DNA of 8,395 nucleotides, taken from the NCBI GenBank assembly GCA_934615145.1, contig CAKTTM010000070.1, forward strand, positions 1 through 8,395. Direction: 5' to 3'. Position 1 is the stretch's first letter; each line of letters opens with the position of its first letter. The position numbers were made by a program, and so were the translations under genes. The notes under the pieces were generated by a model. That model was not told where the DNA came from. It saw only the letters and a program-made list of their open reading frames with translations, and searched no databases. Origin of the DNA: an uncultured Clostridia bacterium (GTDB lineage: Bacteria; Bacillota; Clostridia; Christensenellales; Aristaeellaceae). Positions 7,767-8,395 of this stretch are shown here, piece after piece.

Positions 7767-7801
7767 TTTGGGGCCGAACAATACAAAAACAAGCGCCGCG
7801 C

Positions 7802-7830
7802 TTGACAAGGGGTCTTCTGGCCGATACAAT
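7802..7830 (+). promoter_or_regulatory. Consensus sigma-70/SigA promoter for the T-box unit
   Basis: A perfect TTGACA (7802-7807) is followed after exactly 17 bases by TACAAT (7825-7830), one mismatch from TATAAT. The predicted transcription start is about 7836-7838, just before the first T-box helix. A near-consensus constitutive promoter is what is expected when control is exerted later by transcription attenuation. Confidence 0.85.
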
Positions 7831-7836
7831 GCCAGC

Positions 7837-8091
7837 AACACCTGTGAGGGAGTGGAGTAGTCGCCAAGGCAAGCAGCTAAGAGAGCCGCGAGGGGTGGGA
7901 AGCGGTCTGCGGGCAGGCGGTGAATGGTCTCCTGAGGGCGGGGACGAAAGCGCGAGCGAGTAGTGTCCGACGGGATCCGCACCCGTTATCATGGCGGCAT
8001 ACATGATGGTGTATGGAGTGAGTGGGCTTTACAGCCAATTTGAGTGGTACCGCGGTCACACCGCCTCAAGCAGATGCTTGGGGCGGTTTTT
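7837..8091 (+). promoter_or_regulatory. T-box riboswitch leader, probably tRNA-Trp (UGG specifier)
   Basis: A tRNA-sensing transcription attenuator. Stem I: GGGAG (7848-7852) pairs with CTCCT (7929-7933 region), and GTCGCC (7860-7865) pairs with GGCGGT (7916-7921). Between them is the specifier loop, with its S-turn AGTA (7856-7859) opposite GAA (7922-7924), followed by TGG at 7925-7927. The distal arm shows AGAGAG and a GGGGTGGGAA loop. Stem II: GGAC (7942-7945)/GTCC (7965-7968), with a second GAA/AGTA pair inside. ACGGG (7970-7974)/CCCGT (7982-7986) fits the stem IIA/B position. Stem III: ATCATG (7988-7993)/CATGAT (8002-8007). Antiterminator: TTGAG (8040-8044)/CTCAA (8065-8069) and GCGGT (8052-8056)/ACCGC (8060-8064) flank the bulge TGGTACC (8045-8051), which contains the T-box sequence. 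Uncharged tRNA would stabilise this form and allow read-through into the transporter gene. T-box identity is firm; the tryptophan assignment is likely. Confidence 0.93.
8060..8091 (+). terminator. Conditional terminator of the T-box leader
   Basis: ACCGCCTCAAGC (8060-8071) pairs with GCTTGGGGCGGT (8076-8087), 12 pairs with one T-G wobble and loop AGAT, followed by TTTT (8088-8091). The 5' arm is the same segment that forms the 3' side of the antiterminator (8060-8069), so the two folds exclude each other, as in other T-boxes. Confidence 0.92.
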
Positions 8092-8110
8092 GATTGAATG
8101 ATGGATGACA

Positions 8111-8126
8111 GGGAGGTGATACCATG
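8111..8126 (+). promoter_or_regulatory. Strong in-frame alternative translation start
   Basis: GGGAGGTGAT (8111-8120) matches the 16S anti-Shine-Dalgarno complement at 9 of 10 positions of AGGAGGTGAT, and ATG follows at 8124. The frame stays open into the GTG at 8235, which would add 37 residues (including two Trp) before the signal peptide. The extension is rich in CGA, GGA, AGA and ATA codons, which are rare in the lactate genes, and would bury the signal peptide. The GTG is therefore kept as the likely start of the transporter protein, but this ribosome site looks better than its own. Confidence 0.4.
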
Positions 8127-8234
8127 TACAAGCCGGGCAATCTTGTATGCGCGTGGGGAGGCCGGGAGCGATGGCGAGGCAGACAGGGCGGACAAGGAAA
8201 ACGATCAACACAGATGATAAAGGAGATTATCCCC

Positions 8235-8395
8235 GTGAAAAAGGCATTGGCATTGGTATTGACCCTGGCGATGGTGTTGGGGCTGGGCTCAGCGCTGGCG
8301 GAAGACAAGGTATACAAGATCGGCATCGCACAGTTCGCGGTGCATGGCTCGCTGGACAACTGCGCGACGGGCTTTAAGGAAGGGCTGGCGGCGGC
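8235..8395 (+). CDS. ABC transporter substrate-binding protein, TrpX/COG2984-like (5' part only)
   Basis: Partial: 53 codons, cut by the window end. The GTG start is preceded by AAAGGAG (8219-8225) 9 bases upstream. The protein opens with a signal peptide: MKK, a hydrophobic core of Leu/Val/Ala (about 4-18), then SALA before EDK, a signal peptidase I type site after about residue 22. The mature start, KVYKIGIAQFAVHGSLDNC..GFKEGLAA, matches the first strand and helix of the COG2984/PF04392 substrate-binding family (IGI.Q...H..LD....GF), which includes TrpX-type proteins linked to amino-acid uptake. No cysteine lipobox is present, unusual for a binding protein in a single-membrane Firmicute. 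The T-box directly upstream points to an amino-acid ligand, probably tryptophan. Permease and ATPase genes would be expected just beyond the window. An in-frame ATG at 8124 offers an alternative start. Confidence 0.8.
   Translation, partial: MKKALALVLTLAMVLGLGSALAEDKVYKIGIAQFAVHGSLDNCATGFKEGLAA

Noticed and set aside
7617..8059. Several 60-121 codon minus-strand frames over the T-box region
   Set aside because: They overlap the permease end, the terminator and the T-box RNA structure, share no start signals and have no recognisable protein content.
8147..8377. 76-codon plus-strand frame overlapping the transporter start
   Set aside because: It is out of frame with a clear signal peptide and binding-protein start and is Arg/Gly-rich, as off-frame GC-rich sequence usually is.

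Overview
The window reads as a GC-rich, low-redundancy bacterial chromosome segment, most likely from an anaerobic clostridial Firmicute. The support is near-perfect AGGAGG-type ribosome binding sites before most genes, a canonical T-box tRNA-sensing leader, and a lactate-oxidation gene set of the Acetobacterium woodii lct type. The genus cannot be fixed from the sequence; a high-GC Oscillospirales or Christensenellales relative is a guess.

Layout. Positions 85-936 (minus strand) hold an aldo/keto reductase. A ~300-base divergent intergenic region (937-1242) follows, with repeats near the reductase promoter side and a strongly structured stretch just before the next gene. Positions 1243-7716 (plus strand) hold five genes: etfB, etfA, an FAD-linked D-lactate dehydrogenase of the GlcD family, a LarA-type nickel-pincer lactate racemase, and an LctP-family lactate permease. 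The first three are tightly packed (11-base gap, then a 4-base overlap). The last two follow gaps of 191 and 81 bases that contain hairpins but no genes. A strong intrinsic terminator at 7731-7760 closes the unit. A consensus sigma-70 promoter (7802-7830) then drives a T-box leader (about 7837-8091). Its best specifier reading is UGG (tryptophan). It precedes the truncated start of an ABC-transporter substrate-binding protein of the TrpX/COG2984 type (8235 to the window end).

How the genes work together. The permease imports lactate, the racemase interconverts L- and D-lactate, and the dehydrogenase oxidises D-lactate to pyruvate. EtfAB receives the electrons; in the A. woodii system, NAD+ reduction with lactate is driven by simultaneous oxidation of reduced ferredoxin (flavin-based electron confurcation). 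The gene content matches A. woodii lctBCDEF, but permease and racemase are swapped. The EtfA here also lacks the N-terminal ferredoxin-like domain described for the A. woodii protein. Neither the regulator (lctA) nor the genes for the racemase's nickel-pincer cofactor (larB/C/E) are in the window. The T-box-controlled transporter is a separate unit, probably an amino-acid (tryptophan) importer induced when uncharged tRNA accumulates.

No wholly unknown system is evident. The points most worth a second look are the T-box and its specifier, an in-frame alternative start after it, the structured lct leader, and the ferredoxin-domain-less EtfA.
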